From Halothiobacillus diazotrophicus (lineage in GTDB: Bacteria > Pseudomonadota > Gammaproteobacteria > Halothiobacillales > Halothiobacillaceae), in NCBI RefSeq assembly GCF_001663815.1, contig NZ_CP016027.1:372001-436000 (forward strand): a DNA stretch of 64,000 bases, written 5' to 3'. Shown in pieces: positions 34,183 through 44,800 of the stretch. The first letter of the stretch is position 1; every line of letters begins with the position of its first letter. Both the position numbers and the translations under genes were made by a program. The notes beneath the pieces were generated by a model. The model saw only the letters and a program-made list of their open reading frames with translations. It was not told where the DNA came from and did not search any database.

Positions 34183-36078
34183 TCAGGAGTCGCGATCCTG
34201 ATCAGCGAGCGGCTCGTAAAAGCGGTAGGCGCTGCAACCTGCATTCTTCGCCAGATACATGGCCTGGTCGCTGTGCTTGAGCAGGCTGTCCACATCGTCG
34301 CCGTCCTGAGGGTAGACAGCGATACCGATGCTCGCGCTGGGGCAGATGATCTGTCCGTGGATCTCGATGGGCGCCGCAAGTGCGTCGATAATCTTCTGGG
34401 CGACGACAGCCGAATCTACGGGGGAACTCAGGTTGGCCAACAGGACGATGAATTCGTCGCCGCCCTGTCGACCCACCGTATCCTCGGCGCGGAGTGTGGC
34501 GGTGAGTCGCTCGGCAACGGTCTGCAGCAGCAAATCGCCGGCATCGTGGCCGAGCGTATCGTTGATTTCCTTGAACTTGTTCAGGTCGATGAACATCACG
34601 GCGAACGGCGTCTGGGTCCGGCGGACGCGGGCAATGGTGTGCTGGATCCGATCCTGAACCAGACGCCGGTTGGGTAGATCGGTCAATGAGTCGAAATTCG
34701 CCAGATGCTCGATACGTGCCTCTGCGGCCTTGCGGTCGGTAATGTCGTGCATCACCCCGATGAATTTGCGCAATCCGTTCAGGGTGAATTCAGAGACACG
34801 AAGTTCGATGGGAAAAATCTCGCCATTGCTCCGTCGGGCATCGAGCGCGCGTACGGTACCAACGACGTGAGGCGTTCCACCCTCTAGATAGCGCTTCAGA
34901 TGATGGTCGTGCTCCACGGCGTCGCGTTCTGGCATCAGCATGGACACGTTCCTGCCCAGAACCTGCTCGCTGGGGTAGCCGAAAATCCGTTCCGCCGCCG
35001 GATTATAGAGTTCAACCAGACCCTCCGCCGAGATACTGATCATGCCTTCGTCGGCGCTATTCAGCAGCAGGCGGACATAATTCTCGCTTTCCTTCAGCTT
35101 GTCGTTCGCTTCTCGCGTGGCGCGTTCGGAGCGAACCAGTTCCGCGACGAGTGGCGCCAGTAGCCAGCGCAGCGAGAGCAGTCCGCCGATCAGCAGCAGG
35201 GCAAGCGCGGGCAGGAGATAGCGCAACTGGTGCCAGATCGGCGCGTACAGGGCTTGGCTATCGACTTTGAGGACCATGCCGAGGCCCCAGTTTGCGACGG
35301 GCGAATAGGCAGCAACCACTTCCTGATGGCGGTAATCGCGTGCGATGACGAAACCGGTTTTTCCAGCAAGCGCATAGCTCATCGGCAATGGCGTTCCCGC
35401 AGAGGACAGCGATTGCAGTGTCATGATGTCCGGATTCAGTATGGTCGGGAAACACTGCATTTCGTCCGGCCCTGAGGTGGCGCACAAGGCGAGATCCGAG
35501 GTGCTTTTCACGTGGCTGGGATGAGGAGCGAACATGTTTGTCAGGGACGGAAGGGGACTCTCGGTGATCACCTTGCCAATGACCGTACCGTCTTCCTCGA
35601 CATTGATGATGCTGCGCAGAAAATACGCGTCTTCGTAGGTTAGGAGGGTGTTATCGGCAATATTGATCGGCACGGAGAGGATGGGGTGCTGCGCGAAACG
35701 TCCGGCTTGAGCCACTTTGTCGCCATGGGCATCGAACAGGGCGATGGCATTCAGACCTGTCTGCAGAAAGGAATCGGCACCCAGCTGGAGGGCCTTCTGG
35801 GCCTTGATATTCTGGGGGTTCTGGTTGATGGCGTCGAGCTGACGAATCAGAAACGGCCGGGTGGCTACCGTCTCGCTTTTATCGAAGCTTTGTCGGATTT
35901 CGGTCTGGGCCAGCACCACATGATTTTGCAGGTCGGTGCTGAGACTGGTGCGAAGCAGATTTTCCGCATGGTTCTTCATGACGTAGAACACCGTCGTACC
36001 GACGGTTGCCATGGCCGTAACGAGGATCAGACCGGAAACGATCGTAATCCTTTTCTGAGCGATTCTGGAACGGGGCAT
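34183..36078 (-). CDS. Membrane diguanylate cyclase: sensor, PAS, GGDEF
   Basis: 631 residues. Two membrane helices (about 12-34 and 282-305) flank a periplasmic Cache-like sensor. A PAS domain follows (SENYVRLLLNSADEGMISIS ... GVMHDITDRKAAEARI), then a GGDEF domain from LTDLPNRRLVQDRIQ to the end. The catalytic motif is GGDEF in GRQGGDEFIVLL and the inhibitory I-site RAED lies five residues before it, so the enzyme should make cyclic-di-GMP with product feedback. The PAS repeat RNVSMLMPE resembles one in the hybrid kinase at 41801-45343 (QNVKMLMPE). Confidence 0.93.
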   Translation of the reverse strand: MPRSRIAQKRITIVSGLILVTAMATVGTTVFYVMKNHAENLLRTSLSTDLQNHVVLAQTEIRQSFDKSETVATRPFLIRQLDAINQNPQNIKAQKALQLGADSFLQTGLNAIALFDAHGDKVAQAGRFAQHPILSVPINIADNTLLTYEDAYFLRSIINVEEDGTVIGKVITESPLPSLTNMFAPHPSHVKSTSDLALCATSGPDEMQCFPTILNPDIMTLQSLSSAGTPLPMSYALAGKTGFVIARDYRHQEVVAAYSPVANWGLGMVLKVDSQALYAPIWHQLRYLLPALALLLIGGLLSLRWLLAPLVAELVRSERATREANDKLKESENYVRLLLNSADEGMISISAEGLVELYNPAAERIFGYPSEQVLGRNVSMLMPERDAVEHDHHLKRYLEGGTPHVVGTVRALDARRSNGEIFPIELRVSEFTLNGLRKFIGVMHDITDRKAAEARIEHLANFDSLTDLPNRRLVQDRIQHTIARVRRTQTPFAVMFIDLNKFKEINDTLGHDAGDLLLQTVAERLTATLRAEDTVGRQGGDEFIVLLANLSSPVDSAVVAQKIIDALAAPIEIHGQIICPSASIGIAVYPQDGDDVDSLLKHSDQAMYLAKNAGCSAYRFYEPLADQDRDS

Positions 36079-36273
36079 GCGTTACATGGGTGAGGCAATC
36101 GATTGGCCTGCTATTGTCGCACGGTTTTCGAATCCTGCTTTAAACACTTTTTCCGGGGATTCGCCGTATCGATCCGCTGGTCATCACCACTTTCGAATAC
36201 TGGCCCGTTGAGGGACGACTGGCTCGGACGTAGACTAGACTTCCAGCAGACCGATCAAGTGGAGGGATGAGGT

Positions 36274-36957
36274 ATGAAAAGGCATGTTGCAGCGGCTTCG
36301 GTTTCGGGTGCCGTACTCAGCGCCCTCCTGTTCGGTCAGGCGCTGGCTGCCAGTTCGACAACGGAAGATCCGAGCGTCAAGATCACTCGGGATATTTCCT
36401 CGATCACGGTGATCGATCATGGTCGCAAGGTCGTGATCGAGCGAAACCAGAATCCGAACAACACGATCGATCCCGAATATGCGAAAACCAGCCGCGATTG
36501 CCCGCCGTTCTGCGTTCAACCCATGCAGCTTCTCCCGGGGGTACATACCATCGGCGAACTCGAACTGCTGAAGCTCCTCAAGCAGCATGCAGACGGGGAC
36601 GACTCGATCATGATCATCGATTCCCGTACGCCGGACTGGTATGCGAAGGGCACGATTCCCAGTGCCGTGAACATCCCCTGGACGACGATCTACCGTGGGA
36701 CAGATAACTACGATCCCTTCATCGTGGAAAATCTCCTGACCGACACCTTCCATGCGAAGGTCAAGGATGGCATATGGGACTTTCGCGGGGCCAAGAAGCT
36801 CGTGCTGTTCTGCAACGGCCCCTGGTGCGGTCAGTCGCCGACCAATATCAAGGAACTCGTGAGCATGGGGTATCCGGCGGACAAGCTCTATTGGTACCGC
36901 GGCGGCATGCAGTCCTGGCATAGTCTCGGCTTCACGGTGGTCAAGCCGCACGAGTAA
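36274..36957 (+). CDS. Exported rhodanese-like domain protein
   Basis: 227 residues with a signal peptide ending near LAASSTTE. The rhodanese domain spans about residues 95-222: MIIDSRTPDWYAKGTIPSAVNIPW and an active loop CNGPWCGQS holding the sulfur-carrying Cys. An upstream CPPFCVQPM segment adds two more Cys. Periplasmic rhodaneses handle thiosulfate or sulfane sulfur, in keeping with a sulfur-oxidiser, but the substrate is not known. A good GAGGGATGAGG precedes the ATG. Confidence 0.88.
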   Translation: MKRHVAAASVSGAVLSALLFGQALAASSTTEDPSVKITRDISSITVIDHGRKVVIERNQNPNNTIDPEYAKTSRDCPPFCVQPMQLLPGVHTIGELELLKLLKQHADGDDSIMIIDSRTPDWYAKGTIPSAVNIPWTTIYRGTDNYDPFIVENLLTDTFHAKVKDGIWDFRGAKKLVLFCNGPWCGQSPTNIKELVSMGYPADKLYWYRGGMQSWHSLGFTVVKPHE

Positions 36958-37008
36958 CCCGTCCGAGGGGGTATCGATAGGGGCGGCGCCCGCCAAAGCT
37001 GACGGGTG

Positions 37009-37794
37009 TCAGTCCTGTCCGTGGGATGGTGCGAAGCGTTCCGGTTCCACCCCTGCCAATGCCTGAAAAGCGGGCCTGGCGAAGTAGTAGCCCTGGAACA
37101 GCTCGATCCCCAGGGCTTGGAGCACGGCGAATTCTTCGTAGGTTTCCACGCCTTCGGCGATTACCGTGATACCGAGTTCCAGGCATACCTGCATGACCCC
37201 ACGCACGATGGCGTGATTCACCTTGCGTTGATCGATATGGCGGATGAGGGCCATATCCAGCTTGAGGATGTCCGTCTGGATTTCGGCCAGAAGATTCAGC
37301 CCTGCGTACCCGGCGCCGAAGTCGTCGATGGCTGTCTTGAAGCCGCGCTGTCGGTAATACGCGACGATCTCGCGCATGTGGCCGATGTCGTCGACCTTTT
37401 CGGCTTCGTTGATCTCGAAGATGATTCGTTCGATCGGAAAGCCGTAGGTTTCCGCAGCGGCGAGGGTCGTACGAATGCACAGTTCCGGCCGGTACACCGC
37501 GTTGGGCATGAAGTTGATGCTCAACATCGAGGGCATGCCCAGTTCGGCGGCGAGTTTGATGGCCTTGGTCCGGCAGGACTGGTCGAATCGATACAGATTC
37601 GTGTCATTCACATGGGTGAAAACCTGGCCGGCCGGCTCGTTGCCGAGTCCTCGGACCAATGCCTCGTGCGCAAAGATCTCTCGGGTCGTGGTGTTCACGA
37701 TGGGCTGGAAGGCCATGGTGAAGTCGAAGCCCAGGTCCGTGGCATGGGCGCACTCCGCACATCCGAGCGGGCGAAAGTCGGGTTGTAACTTCAT
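37009..37794 (-). CDS. EAL-domain cyclic-di-GMP phosphodiesterase
   Basis: 261 residues with a short N-terminus carrying GCAECAHATDLG, then an EAL domain. All catalytic landmarks are kept: HEALVRG, SINFMPNA, FEINEAEKV, DDFGAGYAGLNLL, LKLDMALI and AEGVETYEEF with QGYYFARP at the end. It should be an active cyclic-di-GMP hydrolase. The ATG at 37794 follows GGAGGGATG; the longer frame to 37944 has no family match. The two N-terminal cysteines could bind metal or sense redox. Confidence 0.9.
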   Translation of the reverse strand: MKLQPDFRPLGCAECAHATDLGFDFTMAFQPIVNTTTREIFAHEALVRGLGNEPAGQVFTHVNDTNLYRFDQSCRTKAIKLAAELGMPSMLSINFMPNAVYRPELCIRTTLAAAETYGFPIERIIFEINEAEKVDDIGHMREIVAYYRQRGFKTAIDDFGAGYAGLNLLAEIQTDILKLDMALIRHIDQRKVNHAIVRGVMQVCLELGITVIAEGVETYEEFAVLQALGIELFQGYYFARPAFQALAGVEPERFAPSHGQD

Positions 37795-38160
37795 CGTGTC
37801 GGCACATCCCTCCGGCCGTTGGTCGCGTGATCGGGGCAACAAGTCCCGATCTGGCCCTGTCTCCCGGTATTCTCGCGCGAAGCCATGCGGGAAACCAGCC
37901 ATTCCTTGTCTTGTTTCGGACATTAGGCAGGCGATCGCTGTCATCCCGTCGACAGATGGACGCGGCCCCTGATGCCCAAGTCATTGGTTTGAAGCCGATG
38001 AACGTGTCGATAGTCATGTTTTTCCCTGGGGCACCGGGGGTGGCATTGTACTTGCTGTGTTGCCTGTATTTGATTGCACAGGTTGTATTTCCGACAACGG
38101 GATCTGACTTTCAGCCGCGAACGGGTTTCGGAAATGCGCCCAAGACCAGAGGATAAGAAC

Positions 38161-38625
38161 ATGGCAACACTTGAAGAAGGCAGGATATCCATCGCGTTGC
38201 GCACGGGTAAACCGACAGGACTGGGCGATCTGGGCATTCCCCCGGGCGAAGAAACCCGGATCATGAAGGGTCAGGGGCATGAATTCGTGCAGACGCTTGC
38301 GGGCGGCGGCGTAGGCCGGATGTTTCAGAATATCCGCGTGATTGCCGTCTGGGCCCCATTGGGGGACGCGCCGGTCGTCAAACTATTCGTTATTCTGGAA
38401 GTATTCGGTGACAACACCCTGTCTCAGGGCCCGGAATGCGGCCTTACGCTCCGTTTGTATGCGGGCGCGCAACATCTCATGGATCTTCCCACGACCTCGC
38501 TGTTTCTGCCGTATCCGAATTGCTGGTACGACAACCGATTCGCCTTCGATCTGCCGGTTGACGTGTTCGAGGCTCTGGATCATGTGGCATTGATCGTCGG
38601 CGCGGACACCGTGGTGGTTCTGTGA
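38161..38625 (+). CDS. Conserved-looking protein of unknown function
   Basis: 154 residues from an ATG at 38161 behind AGAGGATAAG; the open frame extends to 38074 without ribosome site. No signal peptide or membrane helix. The protein has blocks such as GVGRMFQNIRVIAVWAPLGD, VFGDNTLSQGPECGLTLRLYAG and LPVDVFEALDHVALIVGADT, suggesting a compact beta-rich fold. I do not recognise a family. The next ORF starts 33 bases later, so the two may be co-transcribed. Confidence 0.6.
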   Translation: MATLEEGRISIALRTGKPTGLGDLGIPPGEETRIMKGQGHEFVQTLAGGGVGRMFQNIRVIAVWAPLGDAPVVKLFVILEVFGDNTLSQGPECGLTLRLYAGAQHLMDLPTTSLFLPYPNCWYDNRFAFDLPVDVFEALDHVALIVGADTVVVL

Positions 38626-38658
38626 CTGGCGTGATCCTTCGCTTCGGGAATCGGGATC

Positions 38659-38976
38659 ATGTCCGCGGCTAGTCCGACGGCGACAGACTATCTGCAGCTG
38701 TTCGAGCGTTACGGCACGGATTTCGGTCCGGCGTATCTGGCGCCGGAGGATGAGCGTTACCGCCTCCTGTTCGACCAGATCTGCCGGCTCCTGGTCGCGC
38801 CCTCCAGCTTCAATCAAGCGATGCCCCAGGAGTTCCGGCAAGCTGCAAAGCGCTATCTGGCCGGTGAGGCGTCGACCCTGGCACATCTGCGCGATCCACA
38901 GAATCGGCATTTCATGCTGAGCGATCTCCACGACTATGTCCATCTGACGGCGCACATGGGCGGTTCTGGCTGGTAG
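38659..38976 (+). CDS. Small cytoplasmic protein of unknown function
   Basis: 105 residues, mostly helical, with YLQLFERYGTDFGPAYL, LLFDQICRLLVAPSSFNQAM and a His-rich end MLSDLHDYVHLTAHMGGSGW. No signal peptide and no recognised motif. It follows the unknown gene at 38161 by 33 bases; there is GGGAATCGGGA before the ATG. Confidence 0.55.
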   Translation: MSAASPTATDYLQLFERYGTDFGPAYLAPEDERYRLLFDQICRLLVAPSSFNQAMPQEFRQAAKRYLAGEASTLAHLRDPQNRHFMLSDLHDYVHLTAHMGGSGW

Positions 38977-39114
38977 CGATCCGTTGCGATGCCCGAACCG
39001 ATCGGAAACGGGCTGTGCAGAACGTGGCACGTGTCGGTGGCCTGCCTGAAAATTTCGATGACATCTTCTACCATCGGATCGTCCATTCAAAAAATGTGAC
39101 GGGAGGTTTATGTC

Positions 39115-39666
39115 ATGACACAGCCACTGAACAACAAGAAAGTCGCCATTCTGGTCGCAGATGGCTTCGAACAGGTTGAATTGCTCGAACCGCGGAAGGC
39201 ATTGGCAGAAGCCGGTGCGGAGACGGACGTGGTCTCGCCGTCCGAAGGATCGGTAAAAGGGTGGAATCATACCGACTGGGGACAGGGTGTTCCCGTCGAC
39301 AAGGCGCTCGATAAAGCCGACGCGGCTGATTACGATGCCCTGGTCCTGCCTGGTGGGGTGATGAATCCGGACCAATTGCGTCGCAATCCCAAGGCGCTGG
39401 CTTTCGTCAAAGCGTTTTTCGCGCAACACAAACCGGTCGGTGCCATCTGTCACGGCGGCTGGACGATGATCGACGCCGGCGTCGTCGATGGACGGCGCAT
39501 GACGTCCTACTGGAGCATCCAGTCCGATCTCAAGAATGCCGGCGCCCATTGGGTCGATGAGGAAGTGGTGGTCGACGATGGCCTGGTCACGAGTCGCAAC
39601 CCCGATGACCTGCCGGCATTCAACCGCAAGCTCGTCGAGACGTTCGCCATGGGCGGTCACGCATGA
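39115..39666 (+). CDS. DJ-1/PfpI family protein (YhbO-like)
   Basis: 183 residues of the DJ-1/PfpI class I glutamine amidotransferase-like fold. Markers are VAILVADGFEQVELLEPRKAL with the Glu, the nucleophile elbow GAICHGGW with the Cys, and TSRNPDDLPAFN at the end. Relatives act as glyoxalase/deglycase or stress-protective enzymes; the exact reaction cannot be set from sequence. The ribosome site GGGAGGTTTATGTC is good. An intrinsic terminator follows at 39716. Confidence 0.92.
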   Translation: MTQPLNNKKVAILVADGFEQVELLEPRKALAEAGAETDVVSPSEGSVKGWNHTDWGQGVPVDKALDKADAADYDALVLPGGVMNPDQLRRNPKALAFVKAFFAQHKPVGAICHGGWTMIDAGVVDGRRMTSYWSIQSDLKNAGAHWVDEEVVVDDGLVTSRNPDDLPAFNRKLVETFAMGGHA

Positions 39667-39715
39667 TTCGTCACGCCTGATTCGTCATTGGTCTCGGCCT
39701 GTCCAATGATCGGAC

Positions 39716-39737
39716 CCCGGCTCCGGCCGGGTTTTTT
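39716..39737 (+). terminator. Intrinsic terminator after the PfpI gene
   Basis: CCCGGC and GCCGGG enclose a TCCG loop and are followed by six T residues. It lies 50 bases downstream of the PfpI stop. Confidence 0.85.
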
Positions 39738-39871
39738 ATGTGCGTATCAGATGGCAGATGGTCATCAGACCTTGTCTGCCCATTGCGCGACGGTATCGTC
39801 GGCGGTCCGAATCATATCGGGGGCGCTGTGCCAAATGAAAGCAATACCACCGCAGTGCTTTCCCTTAGCGC

Positions 39872-40474
39872 TTAGGGTTTCAAAGCTTCGACGGGCAGGT
39901 TGATCGTGATGTCATCGGAAACGCCCGGGGCGTATTTGCCCATGTGGAAGTCCGAACGTTTCAAGCGCGTGTAGGCATTGGCACCGATTTCGTCCTTCTT
40001 CACGATCGGGTTTTCTTTGTGTTGAAAGGATGTCACTGTCAGCACCACGGGTTTCGTGATGCCCTTGATGGTCAGATTGCCATAAACCTTCACCGGCTTG
40101 CTGCCGACAAACTTGACCATCGTGGATTTGAAAGTGATCTCGGGATAGCGGGCCGAATCGAAGAAATCCTTGTCCTGCAGCTTGTCGTTTAGTACCGAAT
40201 AGCCCGTGTTGATCGATTTCGGGTCAATACGAATCGCTACGGAGGCGGTTTTGGCCTGGGGGTCGTAGATGATCGTGCCTTCGGTCTTGTCGAAACTGTG
40301 CACCTGCATCGAGAAACCGAAATGATTGTATTCGAAGCGGGGTTGGGTATGCGTCGGGTCGATGACATAGGTCGTCGGCGCGGCCTGGGCATGGGGTGCC
40401 AGGGCCATGAGCAGAAACAGGTACATGATTCTGGTGACTGTATGGTCATGGCGGTGGCGTGGAAGAATGCGCAT
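39872..40474 (-). CDS. YceI-family periplasmic protein
   Basis: 200 residues with a signal peptide (MYLFLLMALAPHAQA) and a lipocalin-like YceI barrel: YVIDPTHTQPRFEYNHFGFS, KDFFDSARYPEITFKSTMV, GNLTIKGITKPVVLTV and ANAYTRLKRSDFHMGKYAPGVSDDITI. YceI proteins bind isoprenoid-like molecules such as polyprenyl chains. The start at 40474 has GGAGGAACATCACC upstream; the frame runs to 40615 without support. Confidence 0.93.
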   Translation of the reverse strand: MRILPRHRHDHTVTRIMYLFLLMALAPHAQAAPTTYVIDPTHTQPRFEYNHFGFSMQVHSFDKTEGTIIYDPQAKTASVAIRIDPKSINTGYSVLNDKLQDKDFFDSARYPEITFKSTMVKFVGSKPVKVYGNLTIKGITKPVVLTVTSFQHKENPIVKKDEIGANAYTRLKRSDFHMGKYAPGVSDDITINLPVEALKP

Positions 40475-40586
40475 GGTGATGTTCCTCCGATCAGTTTGAT
40501 TCGGGGTCAGGAAGACGGTGACGGCCCGAGCGGGTCTGAGCGCGCAGTCTCGCCCATCGCATGGGTCGGTCCGGAAACCGTTGCGA

Positions 40587-41798
40587 CTACAGATTCTGGG
40601 CCAGCGCCGCAACACCGGCCCGGGGAATGAACTGCCGGAAACTCTCGAAGTCCATCGGCCGGGCGATGTAGTAACCCTGAGCCGTATCGCAGCCGAGGCT
40701 GGCCAGCATCTCCCAGTCCGCCTGGGTTTCGACGCCCTCGGCCACGCTTTTCACCCCCAAGCGGCGGGCCATGTCGATACTGGACTGCACGACGATCCGT
40801 AGCGACTCGTGGTGGACGAGGTCCTTCACGAAGAACTGATCGATCTTGAGTTCGCTGAATGCGATACGCGTGAGTTGCTGCAGGCTCGAATAGCCGGTGC
40901 CGTAATCGTCGATCGACAGGGCAAACCCCTTCATGCATAGGCGGGCAAGGTTTTCCAACGCATGTGCCACATCGGTCATGGCTGCCGTTTCCGTGATTTC
41001 CAGAATGATGTACTTGGGATCCAGCCCCGTCTTCAGAACAACTTTCGCGATCTTGTCGGCGAGGGTGGCATCGTGCAGAGAGACGCGCGAGAGATTGATC
41101 GAGATGGAGATCGGGTACCCGCTTTCATGGAGTTCCTTGCAGGCCATGGCGGATCGCTCAAGCATCAGGAACGTCAGGTCGTCGATGTTGCCACGCTCTT
41201 CGAGCAGGGGAATGAATGCCTGGGGGGCGATAATGCCGTGATCGGGGTGGCGCCAACGGGCGAGGGCCTCGGCGCCGATCACGGCCCCGGACTTGAAGTC
41301 CACCTTGGGTTGGAAGAAGGGTTCGAACTGTGCCTCGCTGATTCCCTGACGTATCTCATCCAGGGAAAAGGGCGCAGGTTTTTCCTCGGCTATCTGAATG
41401 GCACTTTTCGGACGGTAGCTGTTCAATAGGTTTTTCAGGCGCTCCAGGGAAATGGGTTTTTCGATGGAACCGAGCAGATGGATATCGTACATGGCCGCCA
41501 TGCGCTGCACGAGCTCCAGCAGGCGGCTGTCCATGGCGCTGATGATGATGACGGCTACGTCGTGATGCAGCTGGCTCAGATGGCGCAGAAACTCGAGACC
41601 GTCCATTTCCGGCATGTTCAGGTCGCAGAGGGCCACATGGATGGGCTCGCCGCTTTCGTGGTGGATTTGCTCGAGCGCCTGCCTTCCATTGCTGGCGACC
41701 GCGACGGATGTGGCGCCCAGGGCATTTAGCATGGTCACCAACATCCGTCGCTGGAAGTCGTCGTCCTCGATGACCAGCAGGTTGAGCGTATCGATCAT
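40587..41798 (-). CDS. Response regulator with EAL output domain
   Basis: 403 residues. An N-terminal REC domain starts LNLLVIEDDDFQRRML, with phospho-acceptor Asp in ALCDLNMPEMDGLEFL and the Lys in GSIEKPIS. After a linker comes an EAL phosphodiesterase with AEALARWRHPDHG, ISINLSRVSL, LEITETAAM, DDYGTGYSSLQQL, LKIDQFFVKDL and AEGVETQADW, all intact. It follows the hybrid kinase gene with a 2-base gap, so phosphate from that kinase probably controls cyclic-di-GMP breakdown. Confidence 0.94.
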   Translation of the reverse strand: MIDTLNLLVIEDDDFQRRMLVTMLNALGATSVAVASNGRQALEQIHHESGEPIHVALCDLNMPEMDGLEFLRHLSQLHHDVAVIIISAMDSRLLELVQRMAAMYDIHLLGSIEKPISLERLKNLLNSYRPKSAIQIAEEKPAPFSLDEIRQGISEAQFEPFFQPKVDFKSGAVIGAEALARWRHPDHGIIAPQAFIPLLEERGNIDDLTFLMLERSAMACKELHESGYPISISINLSRVSLHDATLADKIAKVVLKTGLDPKYIILEITETAAMTDVAHALENLARLCMKGFALSIDDYGTGYSSLQQLTRIAFSELKIDQFFVKDLVHHESLRIVVQSSIDMARRLGVKSVAEGVETQADWEMLASLGCDTAQGYYIARPMDFESFRQFIPRAGVAALAQNL

Positions 41799-41800
41799 GG

Positions 41801-44800
41801 TCAACTTCCCTGATTTCGGGTGCGTTCGGCGAGCATCCGACCGAAGCGATCGAGAGCCGCCGTCAAATCCGATTCCGCGGCACATGCTGCTGTATGGTCG
41901 TTCGCACGCGCCGTTTCCTCGATGCGCTGACAGGCCTCGGCGAGCTCTTGGGCGCCGACCATCCGGGAGGACCCCTTCATGCGATGGGCGGCATCTGCCA
42001 CCGATATCAAACTTGTCTCGGCCTGCGCGCCCGTCTTCAACTCGTCAGCGAGTCGGGTGGCGTCCGCCAGGATATGACGATGAAATTCCTGAAGAAGTCG
42101 CACACGTTCCGCATCGGTTTGAACGATATTAGCCAAAACACTGCTATCGAGAATGCGTTCCTGGTCTGATTCGTCAGTGGCCTCGCCTAAGGGTGTTGTT
42201 TTTTTATCATTTTCCGCATCCGACACAGGGAGCCAGCGGGCAATCGCCTGTTTGAGCTGGGTGAGGTCTGCCGGCTTGACCAGCAGATCGTCGATGCCTG
42301 AAGCCTGGCAGCGTTCCAGTTCCTCGGAACTGGCATTTGCCGTCCAGGCGATGATCGGCAGTCTTGGCCGCTTTTCTTCCGTTTCGATCTTGCGAACCGC
42401 GCGCGCAAAGGCATAGCCGTCCAACTCCGGCATGTGGCAATCGGTGATGATCAGTGCGCAGTCATCCTTGGGCCAGGCGGCGAGGGCCGATATGCCGTTG
42501 TCTGCCGAAACGACGCGTAGCCCGAGCAGACGAATTTGTCGTGCAAGCAGGTCGCGATTGATCGGATGATCGTCGACCGCAAGTACCTGGGGGGCATTGT
42601 CGGTATTCTCGCGGAAGGGCGTCACCTTCCGCTGTTCGACCACGGGCAATAGGGCGGGGAGTCGATCTGCGGGCGCTGCGGAAACGGGCAGTGTCAGGAT
42701 CAGACTGAAAGTCGCGCCCTCATTCGGCGCGCTGACGAGCTGGATCTGGCCGTCGAGAAGATCGGCCAGCCGACGGCAGATGGACAGACCGAGCCCCGTG
42801 CCGCCGTACAGGCGCGCCGTATCCGCACTGGCCTGGCGGTAGTGCTGGAACAGTTGGGCCTGGACCTCCTCGGCGATGCCGACGCCCGTATCGCGGACGG
42901 AGAATCGGATGCGTTCCCCACTTTCCTTCAATTCGAGCAACTCGGCGCTGACCACGATCTCGCCTTCTTCGGTGAACTTGATCGCATTGCTGACGAAATT
43001 GTTGAGAATTTGGGACAGGCGAAGCGGATCGACAATATGTGCCGCACTGAGCTTGGGGTCGATTTCATGCTTGAGTAGCAGATTCTTGGCGCTGGCCACG
43101 CGGGAATACGTGTTCACGACCTCCTGAATCAGCTGAGGAATCGAGGTCGCCTGGGGCGAGAGCACCAGCTTTCCTTCCTGGATCTTCGACCAGTCGAGAA
43201 TGTCGTTGACGATGCGCAGCAGCCCCCGGGCGGATTCCCAGGCGGCTTGGAGCGTGGTGATCTGATCCGGCTCCAGATCGGTCATCGACAGGACTTCCAG
43301 CATGCCGAGAATCCCGGTGAGCGGGGTGCGGATTTCATGGCTCATGGTGGCGAGGAAGGAGTCCTTCAGATGGTTCGCCTTTTCCGCATCGTCCCGGGCG
43401 GCGATCAGTTGCTGTTCGTGCAGCTTGGTTTCGGTGATGTCGCGAATGACGCCCGTAAAGTGCACGGCATCGCTGAGTTGCAACGTATTTACGGCGAGAT
43501 TGATCGGGAAGCGACTGCCGTTTTTCCGCTGGGCCTCCATCTCCCGACGCTGGCCGACCACACGGGCTTCCCCGGTCTCGAGATAGCGTGCGAGGTAATC
43601 GTCGTGCTGACTACGATGGGGTTCGGGCATCAGCATTTTCACGTTTTGCCCCATGACCTCCGCTTCGGTGTAACCGAACAACTGCTCGGCTGCGGGGTTG
43701 AAGCTTTCGATCGCCCCGTGCTGGTCGATGGTGACCACCCCATCGGCCACGGCATTGAGGATCTCCTGAATTCGTTTGCGGCTGTCGATCAGGGCACGCT
43801 TGGCGGCATATTCCTGCGTGACGTCGCGGAACACGAGAATGGCGCCGATAATCGCGCCCTGTCGGTCGCGGATCGGCGCGCAGCTGTCCGCGATCGGGCG
43901 CTCCGTGCCGTCGCGCGCGATGAGCACCGTGTCGTTGGCGAGGCCCTGAATGCTACCCATGTTCAGGGTGTTCCACACCGGCACCGGCGCAGGGGCGCGC
44001 GTCTGCTGGTTGATGATGTTGAACACCTCGCCGATCGGTCGTCCGTAGGCGTCGGCCTGGGACCAGCCCGTCAGTTTCTCGGCGACGGGATTCAGCCGAT
44101 TCACGTTGCCCTCCTTGTCGGTGGACAGCACCGCGTCGCCGATGGCGTTCAGCGTCACCGAAAGGCGTTCCTCTCCGGCCGCGTGGGCAATCACGCGTTT
44201 TTCCAGTTCCTTGTTGAGCCGCCTGATGGATTGCCGGGCCAGTTGACGACTCAGGGTCACGCGGGCGATGTAGAGCGTGAGTAAGGCAAGCATGAGGAAG
44301 GTGAGTGCGAGGATCGCCCAACTGAAGGTATGGGTGTAGAACGCCGAGGCGTACAGGGCGGAATCGGGTATGAATGAGACGATTTTCCATTGGTAGGGTG
44401 GCGATGAGGCCTGACTGGCCGTGGCTCTGGCTTCCTCGATCGGGCCCAACGTACTGAGCGGTCGTACCGTGTCGTAAACGAATAGTCCCCGATCCGTTCG
44501 GAGAAAGCCCTGTTCCGAGGCACGGATGACCGGCCAGATGTCGGGATATTCATGGGCGAAAGTGCGCGACTTGTCGCCAAACATGAATCCCCATTCTTTC
44601 GTGGGGTTCGGGCCGCTCAACCAGTATCCCTCCTGGTTAAGCAGCATGCCCTCGTGCGGCAGGCCGCCCTGCATCGTTGTATGAAAGTTCTTCAGCAGCC
44701 GGTCACCGAAGTAGTTGAGGATGACCACGCCCTTCTTGTCGCCGTTTCGATCGTATACCGGCGTGCCGAATCGGATCATGGGTTTGTAGGGTGTTTCGAT

